A stretch of DNA of 64,000 nt from contig NC_133103.1 of assembly GCF_022965805.1 (NCBI RefSeq), forward strand, positions 26,003,462-26,067,461, read 5' to 3'. Source of the stretch: Primulina eburnea. Its lineage: Eukaryota; Streptophyta; Magnoliopsida; Lamiales; Gesneriaceae. Both the position numbers and the translations under genes were made by a program. Under the pieces are notes generated by a model. That model made no database searches. It was not told the DNA's origin and saw only the letters and a program-made list of their open reading frames with translations. Shown here piece after piece: positions 43,862-55,034 of the stretch; within the stretch, counting starts at the first letter, position 1; the number at the start of each line of letters is the position of its first letter.

Positions 43862-45401
43862 CTCACACTTGCTACCGATGTGGTACTGCAGGCCATATCG
43901 CCAAGGACTGTCCGAGAGAATCGAGTAAAGAGAAGGTGCAGGGTCGCATCTTCACCATGACGAAGGAAGGTATAAACCATGATTCTTCTGTGATCTCTAG
44001 CACTATTTTAATTTCAGGCAGAGTAGCTACGACATTGATTGATACATGTACTACTCATTCTTTTATGTCTGAACTATTTTTGAGATCTTTGGGTTTAGTT
44101 CCTTCTATTCTTCCCCTCCAGTTTAATGTTGTATTGCCTTATGGAGATGTGTTATGTCTGACGTCTATTGTGTATGCGTGATCTGTTCAAATTGATGAGC
44201 GAGTGGTTTATGCCGATTTGATTGTTATTCCGATGGTTGTGTTTGATATTATACTTGACATGGATTGGCTATCAACTTATCGTGCAGCGATTGATTGCGT
44301 TGCTAAGACGGTGAAATTTGCAGATGATGGAAATAAGGAACGTATGCTCGCCACTGCAGGTACTTCGATGGTCCTTCCTTTTATTTCATGTCTTGAGGCT
44401 AAGAAGTTGTTGTTTAGAGGTTGTGATGGGTTTTTGGCTTCGATTGTTTATATGGATAGAATTGTGAAGTTGAACATTGATGATATTAATGTTGTAAGAG
44501 AGTTTCCTGATGTAATTGAGGATGATGTGCCGGGTTTACCACCGGACAGAGATGTAGAGTTTGTGATCGATCTAGTTCCGAGGACGGTTCCTATTTCCAA
44601 AGCATCGTACATAATGGCCCCTACCGAGATGAAGGAATTGAAGACGAATTTGCAGGATCTTTTGGATAAAGGTTTTATTCAGCCGAGTTCTTCGCCTTGG
44701 GGAGCTCCGGTTATTTTCATCAAGAAGAAAGTCGGGTCTTTGCGACTGTGCATTGATTACAGAGAAATCAACAGAGTGACGATCAAGAACAAACATCCGT
44801 TGCCACGTATAGATGACCTTTTTGATCAACTGCAGGGGGCTACAGTGTTTTCGAATATGGATTCTTGATCTGGCTATTACAGTTGAAATTTAGGGAGTCT
44901 GACATCCCTAAGATGGCGTTTCGGACCAGGTATAGGCATTACGAATTTCTTGTTACGTCGTTTGGTCTGACTAATGCTCCTTCAGTCTTCATGGATATTA
45001 TGAACCAGGTATTCAAGCCGTATTTGGATAGCTTCGTCATTGTTTTCATCGATGATATATTGATTTATTCCAAGACCAGAGAGCTTCATGCAGAGCACCT
45101 CAGAGTTTTTCTTCAATTGTTGAGAGAGAAGAGGTTATATGCTAAGTTGAAGAAATGTGAGTTCTGGTTGGAGCAGATTTCTTTCTTAGGCCATGTTGTC
45201 TCGAAGGATGGTTTAGCTGTTGATCCAGCAAAAATCGAGGTGATACAGAAGTTGCCTATCCCTACCACTGTATCAGAGGTACGCAGTTTTCTTGGTTTGG
45301 CGAGTTATTATCGTCGTTTTGTTTCAGATTTCTCCAAGATTTCCCTGCCGGTAACTAATCTGACGAGGAAGACTGTGAAGTTTGAGTGGTCCAATGAATG
45401 A
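43862..45401 (+). pseudogene. pol: Element G zinc knuckle, protease and reverse transcriptase
   Basis: CYRCGTAGHIAKDC is followed by the linker and a protease whose active site reads D-T-C (LIDTCTTHSFMSE), a change of the catalytic glycine. TGA near 44179 splits the domain. [39 protein letters not shown] at 44866-44868 and a slip in the LRSGYYQL block, then 44865-45401 with [20 protein letters not shown], ending at TGA after KFEWSNE. Confidence 0.9.
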
Positions 45402-47369
45402 CAAAGTGGATTTCAGGAGTTGAAAGATAGGTTGACGTCAGCTCCAGTACTTGCATTGCCCAGTGGTTCAAAGGGCTTTGTTGTTTATACCGATGTGTCG
45501 AAGAAGGGCCTCGGTGCAGTGCTGATGCAACGTGGAAAGGTTATAGCCTATGCTTCTCGTCAGTTGAAAGACAACGAGAAAAATTATCCTACGCATGATC
45601 TGGAGCTGGCAGCTATGGTTTTCGCCTTGAAAATCTGGAGACACTATTTATATGGTGAAAAGTGTGAAATTTTCACGGACCACAAGAGTTTAAGGTATTT
45701 GTTCTCCCAGAAAGAACTCATTATGCGACAGAGAAGGTGGTTAGAGCTTGTCAAAGATTATGATGTGACTATTATTTACCACCCAGGGAAAGCGAATGTT
45801 GTAGCGGATGCATTGATCCGTAAGTCAAGTTCTTCTTTGAGTTCTATGATCCAGAAGCCATTGTTGTTAGATTTGCAATTAGAGGAGATAGCTCTGGTAG
45901 TCCCGGGAACCATTGCTCGTTTTTCAGCGTTGATCATTCAGGCTACATTGACGAACAGAATCCGTAGAGAGCAAACCAATGATGCACAGTTGACAGAGAT
46001 GAGAGCCGGAGCAGAGGAGATTGGTAATTCAGAGTTTGGTATGAATATAGATGGTTTGATGATATTCAGAGGCCGGATATGCATTCTTACTGGTGATGAT
46101 ATTCGATGAGACGTCTTGACACAGGCTCATACAGCGCCATACTCGATACATCCAAGTAGTACCAAGATGTATCAGGATCTTCGAAGACTCTATTGGTGGC
46201 CAGGTATGAAGAAGGATATTGCCATGTTTATTTCTCAGTATCTAACTTGTCAGCAGATGAAAATCGAACATTAGAGACCAGCTGGGACATTGCAGTCATT
46301 GCCGATTCCTCAATGGAAATGGGAGCTCATTACAATGGACTTCGTGATTGGTCTTCCCAGAACGCAGAAAGGCTATAACTCTATTTGGGTTATTGTTGTT
46401 CGGTTCACCAAGTCAGCGCATTTTCTCCCAGTCAAAGCAATGTATTCCATGAACCAGTATGCCAAAGAGTACATAGCAGAGATTGATAGACTTCATGGTG
46501 TTCCTGTGTCGATTGTGTCTGATCGTGACCCTAGATTTACCTCAGAGTTCTGGAAGAGTTTGCACAGAGCCTTGGGTACACGGTTAGCATTCAGTACAGC
46601 ATATCATCCTCAGAGCGATGGTCAATCAGAGAGAGTTATTCAGATTTTGGAGGATATGCTCAGAGCTTGTACTATCGACTATCCTGGTAGTTGGGATTCC
46701 AAATTGTCGTTGGTTGAGTTCACGTACAATAACAGTTACCAAGCGACGATTGACATGGCACCATAGAAGCACTTTATGGCAGAAAGTGTAGATCTCCCTT
46801 ATATTGGGACGCGATTGGTGAGAGGAAGATGTTGGGTCCAGAGTTGGTCCAACAGAGAGCTGATGTTGTTGTTGTTATCCAAGAAAGGATGAAGACAGCA
46901 TAGTTAAGACAGAAGAGTTATGCTGATGTCAGACGAAGGCCGTTGCAGTTTGAGGTTGGTGATCATGTGTTCTTGAAGATAGCACCTCTTAATGGTGTGA
47001 TGCGGTTTGGAAAAAAGGGGAAGTTGAGTCCGATATTTATTGGCCCATTTGAGATCTTGGATAGAGTCGGTGATCGAGCTTACAGGTTAGCCCTACCGCC
47101 AGATCTTGATAGAAATCACAATGTTTTTCATGTCTCCCTGATCAGGAAGTATATTGCGAATCCTTCCCATTCGCCACGAGCTATTGGATTTGACGCCGAA
47201 TTTGACGTACCAAGAGATTCCAGTCCAGATTCTAGATCGCAAAGTTAAATTATTGAGAAACAAAGAGATCGGAATTGTTAAAGTCATTTGGAGGAATCAA
47301 TTGATTGAAGAAGCCAAGTGGGAACCCGAGGATGAGATGAAAGAAAAGTATCCCGAGCTTTTTGCGTAG
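45402..47369 (+). pseudogene. pol: Element G RNase H, integrase and chromodomain tail
   Basis: RNase H at 45420-46109 ([38 protein letters not shown]). TGA near 46107 lies in the R-R-D-V segment where relatives have CGA, and a TAG near 46273. The integrase core is at 46290-46766 ([33 protein letters not shown]). A one-base loss after DMAP (46763) and a TAG near 46902 follow. GPY/F is in 46943-47248 (KKGKLSPIFIGPFEIL), and the tail in 47154-47369 ends EDEMKEKYPELFA. Confidence 0.9.
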
Positions 47370-47377
47370 TGACATCA

Positions 47378-47412
47378 ATTTCGAGGACGAAATTCCTTTA
47401 AGGAGGGGAGAT
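47378..47412 (+). other. Element G pre-PPT hairpin and polypurine tract
   Basis: AATTTCG-AGGA-CGAAATT (47378-47395), then CCTTTAAGGAGGGGAGAT up to the LTR edge. Confidence 0.85.
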
Positions 47413-49075
47413 TGTAATATCCAAGCTTGGTGAATGGTACGGCTTAAGATTTGTTATGTTTATGGACAATTTGGTTAAGTTTGAGTATAGTTTTGATGTT
47501 AAGAATTTAGATTTATGATTTATAGTATTGTTGGTTTTAGATGATGTGTAGTTATGTTGTAGCATCGTTGCGGTTTAATTCATGGTAATTTGTATGTTGA
47601 GCCAATTTGTATGAGGCCAATGGGAATGGTTAGATAAGGTTTAGAGTTGCAACTTTCTTGTTGAGAGTGTTGTCAAATTATGAGGAGAAGTGGTGTTACG
47701 ATTCGATTTTAGTTGCAAAGAGTTTATTGTTGGCTACAGATGAGATTGCACCCGCCCCAGGAAAGGCACCGCAGCCGCGGTGATTGGGCAGAGGCGACAC
47801 CGCACCTATGGTCGGAGAAGTACCGCACCCGCGGTCGTTGATTTCGGATTTTTGGTTGTTGTTCGGTATGCGTAGCGCACCCGTGGTCCAAAGGTTAGCG
47901 CACCCGCGATCGATGAATAGTGAAGTCGTGTTTTCGAGATTTAAGTGATATAATACAAGAGTTTGCCTCATTTCTCTCATTTCTTCTCCACCCTTCTCGG
48001 TTCTTCAGCTCAAGGGAAGCTAGGGTTCTCATTTTCGTTCCTTTTTTTCTTTGATTCAAGCTCCTAGTTGGATTATTGAAGTTAGAACAAGGTCATTTTG
48101 AGTTCAAGGAGCTAAGGTAATCTTGTGGCTTTAGTTATTTATTGGTTTATGGTGTTGGGGGAAATTATGGAATGTTTGATTGTGTTGGTTTTATGGGATA
48201 TATGGTATGGTTGTTGGATTATTGAGATGTTGATGGTTCAATTCATGGTTTATTGTTGTAGGAATTCAACCAAGAGTTTAGAATCAAGTGCTCCAAGTGT
48301 AGTAAGTGGAATTCATTCCTTGTGCTCACATGAATTATATGTATTGTATTTCAATGGTTTTAACAGGCTATTCCCTTCCATTTGATTCATGTTATGTATT
48401 GATACACTTTGTTGTATATTAGAGGCATTTTTATGTCTCAATTATGTCAAAGAGAATGCAAAAGAAAAGAGAGAGTTCAAATGACTTATTGGATTGATAA
48501 ATAGATAGTCAGAGATTGCATGCAATTAGTTGATCAATGACCATAGGCTTATATCCCAACAGAGTATCGATTTATATCGATGGGATATAGGTACAGAGAC
48601 AGAGATACTATTTAGATATCAATCCAACAGAGAAAAGAGAAATACCATCGTTATTATTATGTTATACTATGTTATTCATGTTTCAAGAGTTAGATGGTAT
48701 TTAATGATTTCAAAGCCATATTTTACAGAGTATGATATGTTTACATTGCTATGTAATAGTTTCACTTGCTGAGTTTTATACTCATTTCAGTTATTTCATG
48801 TGATGCAGATAAGAGTGACGGGCCAGGACGTTGATTGGAGCCGAGGTCATATGCATAGAAGGTGGAAGGAAGAAGGCTATTTTGTTAGCATTTTTGGACA
48901 TGATCAAAATGATATTTTGTATTTTGATGCAACACTTATTTGATCATGTACATACTTTTGATTGTATATATTGAAAATGTGTTTATGTCAAGAAAATTTT
49001 AAATCCTTCCTCCCTTCAAATAAAATTTTAGAAAAATTCCGCTGTTATTTTATGAAATCAGTCAAGGGCGTTACA
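47413..49075 (+). repeat. Element G 3' LTR (1,663 bp)
   Basis: TGTAATATCC...GGGCGTTACA. The palindrome array is at 47744-47920 (ACCGCACCCGCGGT type, inverse of the F motif), with TATA-like GATATAATACAAG at 47947-47959. Diverged from the F LTR by many substitutions. Confidence 0.93.
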
Positions 49076-49089
49076 TGTCTAACAGAGAG
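49076..49089 (+). mobile_element. Element J, 14-bp left remnant
   Basis: TGTCTAACAGAGAG encodes S-N-R-E in the frame that continues as I-K-L-I at 61704. GAGAG (49085-49089) is the H target duplication; the right copy reads AAGAG (61699-61703). Confidence 0.8.
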
Positions 49090-49589
49090 TGTGGGGACCC
49101 GGACGCTAATCAAGTTCTTAATCATGTTTGGGACTAATTAATCAATTATAAAACAGGGTCTAAATTTTTTTTTCCAAATACAAAGCGGAAACGTAATGTA
49201 ATTTACTCAAATTACATATTAAACATGAACATACAAATCTTGCGTTATCTACAAGAATCCAACTAGGTTCAACTACATATCAGTGCTGAATCCTATGTTG
49301 CTCCGAAGCCCGGATCTCCACGCTATCTAATCTTCTCTCATCCTCTTCTTGACCCTGATCCAGCCCCACCTGTTGTCATGCACACATACAAAACAAGACA
49401 ACAGCCGGATAACTCCGGTGAGATATAAATATCCCAGTATAAACAATGTAAACATGCAGTCATATAAAAGCATATACGAAAGCATATAAGAAGTATTCAT
49501 AACATGTCTCAAATCAGAAACATAAATTCATATCAAACATTCAATAATCATGAATGGCATAAACAATGTAAATCAACATGTCATATCAG

Positions 49590-50055
49590 ACTCAACTCAA
49601 CCGACGCGTCGTCTCAGACTCGACTCCACTGACGCGTCGTCTCAGACTCGACTCAACTCTATCCTAGGGATCCCGATGTCTGAATATAGGTATTATATCG
49701 AATCTCAGTCGATAGGAATGAATCAATCCCTAAACGGCATCGATATAATTCATATATCAGTGTCTGGGCGAATCAGCCGCAGAATTGACGACTCAGTCAA
49801 TAACCCGACGAATCAGCCGGTAATTAGGCGAATCAGCCCATAATCAGACAACTCAGCCTGTAATTAAGCGAATCAGCTTATGTTTAGACGAATCAGCTGG
49901 TGACTAGGCGAATCAGCCGATAATAAGACGAATCAGTCAATAACCCGACGAATCAGCCGGTGACTAGGCGAATCAGCCTATGACTCAACGACTCAGTAAT
50001 CAATACATACAGTCAGTATCTAAGCAAATCAGTCAATGACTAGCGAATCAGCAGT
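49590..50055. repeat. Tandem GACGAATCAGCC repeats in H 3' LTR
   Basis: About 17 degenerate units of 16-18 bp with core (A/G)(A/G)CGAATCAGCC(G/T) between about 49748 and 50055, preceded by a triple ACGCGTCGTCTCAGACTCGACT unit at 49597-49660. It lacks one unit present in the 5' LTR. Confidence 0.8.
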
Positions 50056-50828
50056 CATTACATGCAGTAGCTATAAATCAATAGGCTACAAATATCAATC
50101 TTATCACACAGTAGCTATAAATCAATAGACTACAATCATAAGTCTGATCAATTGCAAATATCAATGCAATAAGTAAAAGTATGTGATTTAGGGAAACTCG
50201 AGTCAAACCTCACTCGAGTTGTGCAATCCCAACTCAACATTAATTTATACCTTTCTTTCTGATACTCTGGCTCTGTCGAAGTCTCGAACCCCAAGCCTGT
50301 CAATACTCAGTCTGACAACAACAATATTGAGGGTATGGTATCAATACACCACTCAATTAATATTGGATACAAACAGAATTCAATCAAATTCTGTTTCAAC
50401 AACATAACATCATAATCTTAATATATCCAGCCCTATCATATCAGTCAGATATCAATTCTAATATCCCATAATCGATCACCACTCAATCTGGATATCAATT
50501 CTTATTCAATCTTATTCTGAAATCATAACAAGTTCATATTCAGTCTGTTTCTTAATCTGACTTCGATTCTACGCTGTCTAACATGTCAAGAACAACATAT
50601 ATGACGTGTATTCAATTCTAACAACATCATAATTTCAAGACATGTCAAAACGTAGTAAAACTTACGTCCTTGTGTAGCTCTAGTCGAGAGGAACTCAGAA
50701 CTGAAGTCGGATTCGAATTCTGCTACACGGTTTCTTCGTAAATTCAGTTCCAACGCAAAGAGGAAAGTGTCTCTCTCTAAGCTGTCGATTTCCCTTGGAA
50801 AACTGAGAGGAAGACACGATTTCCCTTC

Positions 50829-51117
50829 CTATATATACTACATGCATGTACAGAAACGTGGCATAATTTCCGCAGTGCACATCACACCGCGGGTGCGGTC
50901 CCTGCAGCACCGCGGGTGCGCTTCAGTCTCGGCAATTCTATCTAAAATGCACAATTCATGACCGCGGGTGCGGCTCTCCAATACCGCGGGTGCGGTCTGG
51001 CACCGCGGGTGCGGTGTATGCAAGACCGCAGGTGCGGTCTTGCTTCGCCCAAAATTCCTACCCTACTGGACTTACACCGCGGGTACGGTGTAAACAAGGG
51101 CACGGGTGCAGTCTTGC
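50829..51117 (-). promoter_or_regulatory. Palindrome array and TATA box in H 3' LTR
   Basis: About eight copies of ACCGCGGGTGCGGT. Flanking bases extend the symmetry differently in each unit, e.g. CAAGACCGC...GCGGTCTTG and TTACACCG...CGGTGTAA. A TATATATAG box lies about 45 bp beyond in the direction of transcription. Confidence 0.72.
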
Positions 51118-51242
51118 ACGTTCTGAAAAATTATATTTTGCTCCGAGCAACATCCCATAATCTTATCTGATCAATTCTACAAGTCTTGGGATATTTCAGT
51201 AATCTTGTCTGATCAATTCTACGACAATTCTGGGGCATTACA

Positions 51243-51280
51243 TTTCTCCCCCTCTTAGATCTGAGTTCGTCCCCGAACTC
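51243..51280 (-). other. Element H polypurine tract and pre-PPT hairpin
   Basis: On minus, GAGTTCG-GGGA-CGAACTC (51263-51280) then AGATCTAAGAGGGGGAGAAA to the LTR. The stem differs from the others at one position and its partner changes with it. Confidence 0.85.
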
Positions 51281-52751
51281 ATGACAATTCCATCAAATAT
51301 AATAGAAGAAATATATAACAGAGTTTAACATCCAAACTCGTTTTACTACCATCATTCTGAGGTATGTTTCTTTGATCAAGCTCTGATTCTGGTCTGGAAT
51401 CAGAAGTCAAAAATTATAATATCATAATCCTTCTTCAACTCGTTCTAGCCGAATCAATCCTGCATTACTGGCTATACAACATCCGTATATGCCAATCTGC
51501 AATCTATAACAAAACAATACCATCTGTAGTTGTTATCCTATATGTTTATCCCAATCTAGAACATAATCAATCTTCATCTTCAATTACCAATCGTTATTAT
51601 CCAACGTTGGTTTCTTAAATCTGTCCATTCTGAACTATCTTGATAGCTACTGTCATACAATCAATCATGTCATGACAATAATCTATATCAACTAGTACTA
51701 ACATCCAGTACCAAAGCTCTACAATTATCTGTCAATATCTGATAATATACTCGGACTATCTGTCAATCCGTAATAAATCTGCACAAGAGAGGTTAGGATA
51801 TAATCTATCACAAGTACAACTCCATCAAAATCATAATATGATATCATCTAATTCTTGCATTCTCGTCAATCTGACTATTTCTTTGACATTGATCTATGTC
51901 ATCTGGTTCTGTTTGTACGTAATCTGTTACAAACTGATAGATATAGATTGAATAATCTGTCAATCATAATCATATCATATCATAATCTAAAGAAAAGGCG
52001 GTAATTTCATTACGAAAGCCATAGAAATGTACTCCCATTTCTATTCAGAACTATACAAAATCTGTAATAATCTTCTGATTTCTATCTTTTTGTCTTCTTC
52101 TGTTAGCAATTCAGACTTATCAGTACACTTTCTGCCAACATTTCTGTACAAATTCTGTTACAAATGATCTAATCTGTTTATATCACGACTATCTGTTCGA
52201 ATACAATACATTCTCAATCATCAGACTGAACACTGAATTCATTACTGTAAGTTTCTGACACTATCTGTCCTTTCTGATTCGAACTATTTGACATATACAA
52301 TCAGTTAATAACATAAATTAAAGAGGAAATACCTACCTGGTATTCGGCTCTGACTATCACTATCAATCTTTGCTGTACAATTCTGACACATCTGACATCA
52401 CAGAATAATCAATCTCATACAAAATACAAAATCACGTATCAGTTACTCTGATCGATACTCTGTTCTGACTATCGATATTGAGTTCTAAATATTCTAATCA
52501 GCTTTTTAAACTGCTATCGATTCGAAATCAACTCTGGTTCGGACTGTACAATATAATCTTGATTGTCTACTATCTTTCTCAATCAGGATTCAAAATTTCA
52601 ACAATTTCTAAGATCAGTTCAAGACTAAAATCAATCTCTCTGATTGGAATCAGATCTGAAGTCTTATCAGAGAAAACATCGATAACTTTCTTATCATTGG
52701 TAAATCAGTCAATGATAGACTCAACTTCAGTAAATCAACTGAATACATAAG
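51281..52751. other. Element H noncoding interior (left of I)
   Basis: About 1.5 kb of AT-rich sequence with frequent ATCTGT and AATCTGTC words. I find no RT, RNase H or integrase motif on either strand, and the only longish frame (52478-52750, plus) has no recognisable domain. It occupies the place of pol. Confidence 0.65.
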
Positions 52752-52756
52752 GAGTC

Positions 52757-54322
52757 TGTAGTGACCCGTTCCAGAATCACCTACTAATCAAGAACTAAGC
52801 ATGCAACTAACTTAATTAATAATAATCAGAGATAACAGCGGAAATATGGCCAACGACAAATAGTTATACAACCCAATCGAAATCAGAACAACTCACAAAT
52901 ATATTCGGTACAACCATAACGAAATAGAATAGTACTGAAAACTAAACCAACCAGCTACTCACTGACCTCCTCCTGCTCTTCCTGAGCCATCCAACCTGAG
53001 GCCTGCCCCGTGGGAATGGGGTGTCCAAGATAAACAAAACCGAGGACGTGAGCGATAAGAACGCCCAGTACAAAAGCATGAGTATACAAGCCTATATGAA
53101 ATGCACATGCTATGATATGATACCAGGGTAGTCAAGAAACAGGAGTAACAAAGGATCTCAAAATGCTCAGTCTAGAGGCGCCAAGTGGATAGTGCCGCGC
53201 GGTACTCCTCTGGGTCACTGCATCCACTACAAGAACAGACGTGGACCTAAAATGTCCCGGATCACCGAAGCCCTCCCGACCCGTCGGCCACTGTGTACTC
53301 TCGGTGTCCATGCGTCCACAAGACAAGATAGGGCTGAGCGGCCCCACAAGATATAGCTTATCTCGAAAGAGATACAGCTCAACAGTAAAGGCTATCTCGA
53401 AGGAGATACGGCTCAACATGAAATGCAACATGCAGTAATAAACGTGACATAATAGCATGCATCATATGACATATATCAATGCACCACATAATCATGCAAC
53501 ACATATAAGAATGTATACTCGACCAGGATATCTCGGATAGTACTTTCGTACCTCTATCACAGCAAGCCTAGCCTTACGCAACACCGCTAATCAGGTCTAG
53601 AACAAGCCTACGCATCAAAAGCATACCCAATGAACAATACTACCATGCTCAACTAGCAAAACCAGTACTACCAAAGGTTTAGGGTTTACCTTCGTCCGTC
53701 GACAGCCCTTTGATGTCGATTGCCTCGTAACTCAGGCGTCGCTACACTACCAATCCTGGCAGCTCTTGGCTATCGCTCGACCGACAACTAACCCTAGAAA
53801 CCTTCCAAACCTCTCAAAATGAGACACAACTTCAAGAACTTGCCATCCAAAATGAGGAATTCCGAGCACTATTTATAGGCTATGTTCGGATCCACCGAAC
53901 CCACTTCGGAACGTCCGAACTCCTACGTGTCCATCGGCTCTTGACACCTCACGATCGGATCCACCGAACCTACACTTCGGAACGTCCGAACTCCCACGTG
54001 TCCATCGGCTCTTGACACCTCATGATCGGATCCACCGAACCTACACTTCGGAACGTCCGAACTCCCACGTGTCCATCGGCTCTTGACACCTCATGATCGG
54101 ATCCACCGAACTCACTTCGGATCATCCGAACTCCCACGTGTCCATCGGCTCTTGACACCTCATGATCGGATCCACCGAACTCACTTCGGATCGTCCGAAC
54201 TCTTCGGTGCTACCGAACCATCTTCGGTCCGTCCGATCATGACCACGGTCAAAATTACACATTAAACCTTCTTAATCACCATTAATCCGTTAATTACCCA
54301 ATTTGGAATTCGGGCTACTACA
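52757..54322 (-). repeat. Element I 3' LTR
   Basis: 1,566 bp. On minus it starts TGTAGTAGCCCGAATTCC. Five tandem units of about 70 bp with TTCGGAxCGTCCGAA symmetry lie at 53883-54235, followed in the minus direction by a good TATA box CTATAAAT (53871-53878). Confidence 0.95.
53871..54235 (-). promoter_or_regulatory. Tandem palindrome array and TATA box in I 3' LTR
   Basis: Repeated GGATCCACCGAAC, CACTTCGGAACGTCCGAAC and CACGTGTCCATCGGCTC blocks. TTCGGAACGTCCGAA is a near-perfect palindrome and each unit also has a CACGTG G-box. CTATAAAT lies 6-12 bp from the array edge. Confidence 0.75.
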
Positions 54323-54357
54323 TTCTCCCCCCCTTAAAAGATTTCGTCCTCGAAATC
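54323..54357 (-). other. Element I polypurine tract and pre-PPT hairpin
   Basis: On minus, GATTTCG-AGGA-CGAAATC (54340-54357) then TTTTAAGGGGGGGAGAAT to the LTR. Confidence 0.85.
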
Positions 54358-54397
54358 AGGCTTAGAGGATGAACAAAACGAAATAACAACATCGTTA

Positions 54398-55034
54398 TTA
54401 TATCTCAATTGTTGTTGAACACAACTGATCTAGAAAATCCCGAAAGACTCGATTCATCAGATCCATGAACACTGCTGGCGCATTCGTCAATCCAAATGGC
54501 ATAACTAGAAACTCGTAATGCCCATATCGAGTACGAAATGCAGTCTTGGAAATATCATCTATACCAACACTACCTGTGGAAGAATCAATCGCATAGATGA
54601 GGTAACCTTCCCCGCCCGCCTCTAAAGCACGACAGGCTTTCAGAGCAGATACCACTGGCATCGGAGGTCGCGCTCCCTCACCATAGAAAAACCAACTAGA
54701 GCTCTCAGTCGTACGAAACTGAACAAGCTTCTGGTAACAATCCACGGTAGCTCGGTAGGTAGTCAATAGGTCTATACCTAGAATACAATCAAAATCTTCC
54801 ATCTCCAGGATCATAAGATTCGCAATCAATTCGTTACCCTCAAAATCTAAGGGACAACCCATCACTAGACGCTTTGCTAACACCGAATGACCCATCGGGG
54901 TAGAAACAGAAAGAATGACGTCTAGAGAAACATACGGTAACTTATGACGCTTAACAAATCGTGCAGAAATGAATGTGATGCTCCGCTGTCAATAAGAACA
55001 AAAGCAGGAATACCGCATAAATGAAAAGTACCTG
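54398..55034 (-). pseudogene. pol: Element I protease with internally deleted RT remnant
   Basis: The protease D-S-G-A motif lies near 54980-54991, but the frame is broken between it and the rest; a 4-bp loss in a tandem ATTCATTC fits. The open part 54398-54895 has [20 protein letters not shown] and the linker to YLIYAIDSS. It jumps at about 54555 straight to the RT block [20 protein letters not shown] and leaves RT again after [12 protein letters not shown] catalytic box, RNase H, integrase and chromodomain are all missing. Confidence 0.9.

Larger units (their letters stand above)
43862..49075 (+). mobile_element. Element G: chromovirus, 5' part lost, 3' LTR present
   Basis: Begins in the second zinc knuckle (TGCTACCGATGTGG), directly against the 5' LTR of F, and continues through pol to a complete 3' LTR. 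The sequence after the LTR (49076) is integrase of J, so G was inserted in J. Confidence 0.92.
49090..51242 (-). repeat. Element H 3' LTR
   Basis: Plus-orientation edges TGTGGGGACCC and GGGGCATTACA. It holds a tandem block (about 49748-50055) and a palindrome array (50884-51117), with TATA-like TATATATAG on minus at about 50829-50838. Confidence 0.92.

Noticed and set aside
49550..49843. 97-codon plus ORF in the H LTR, copy at 60032-60325
   Set aside because: Runs antisense through tandem repeats of the LTR and differs between LTRs. No domain.
53132..53458. 108-codon minus ORF, identical copy at 56551-56877
   Set aside because: Lies within the I LTR. Identity reflects the recent LTR duplication, not selection. 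No domain recognised.
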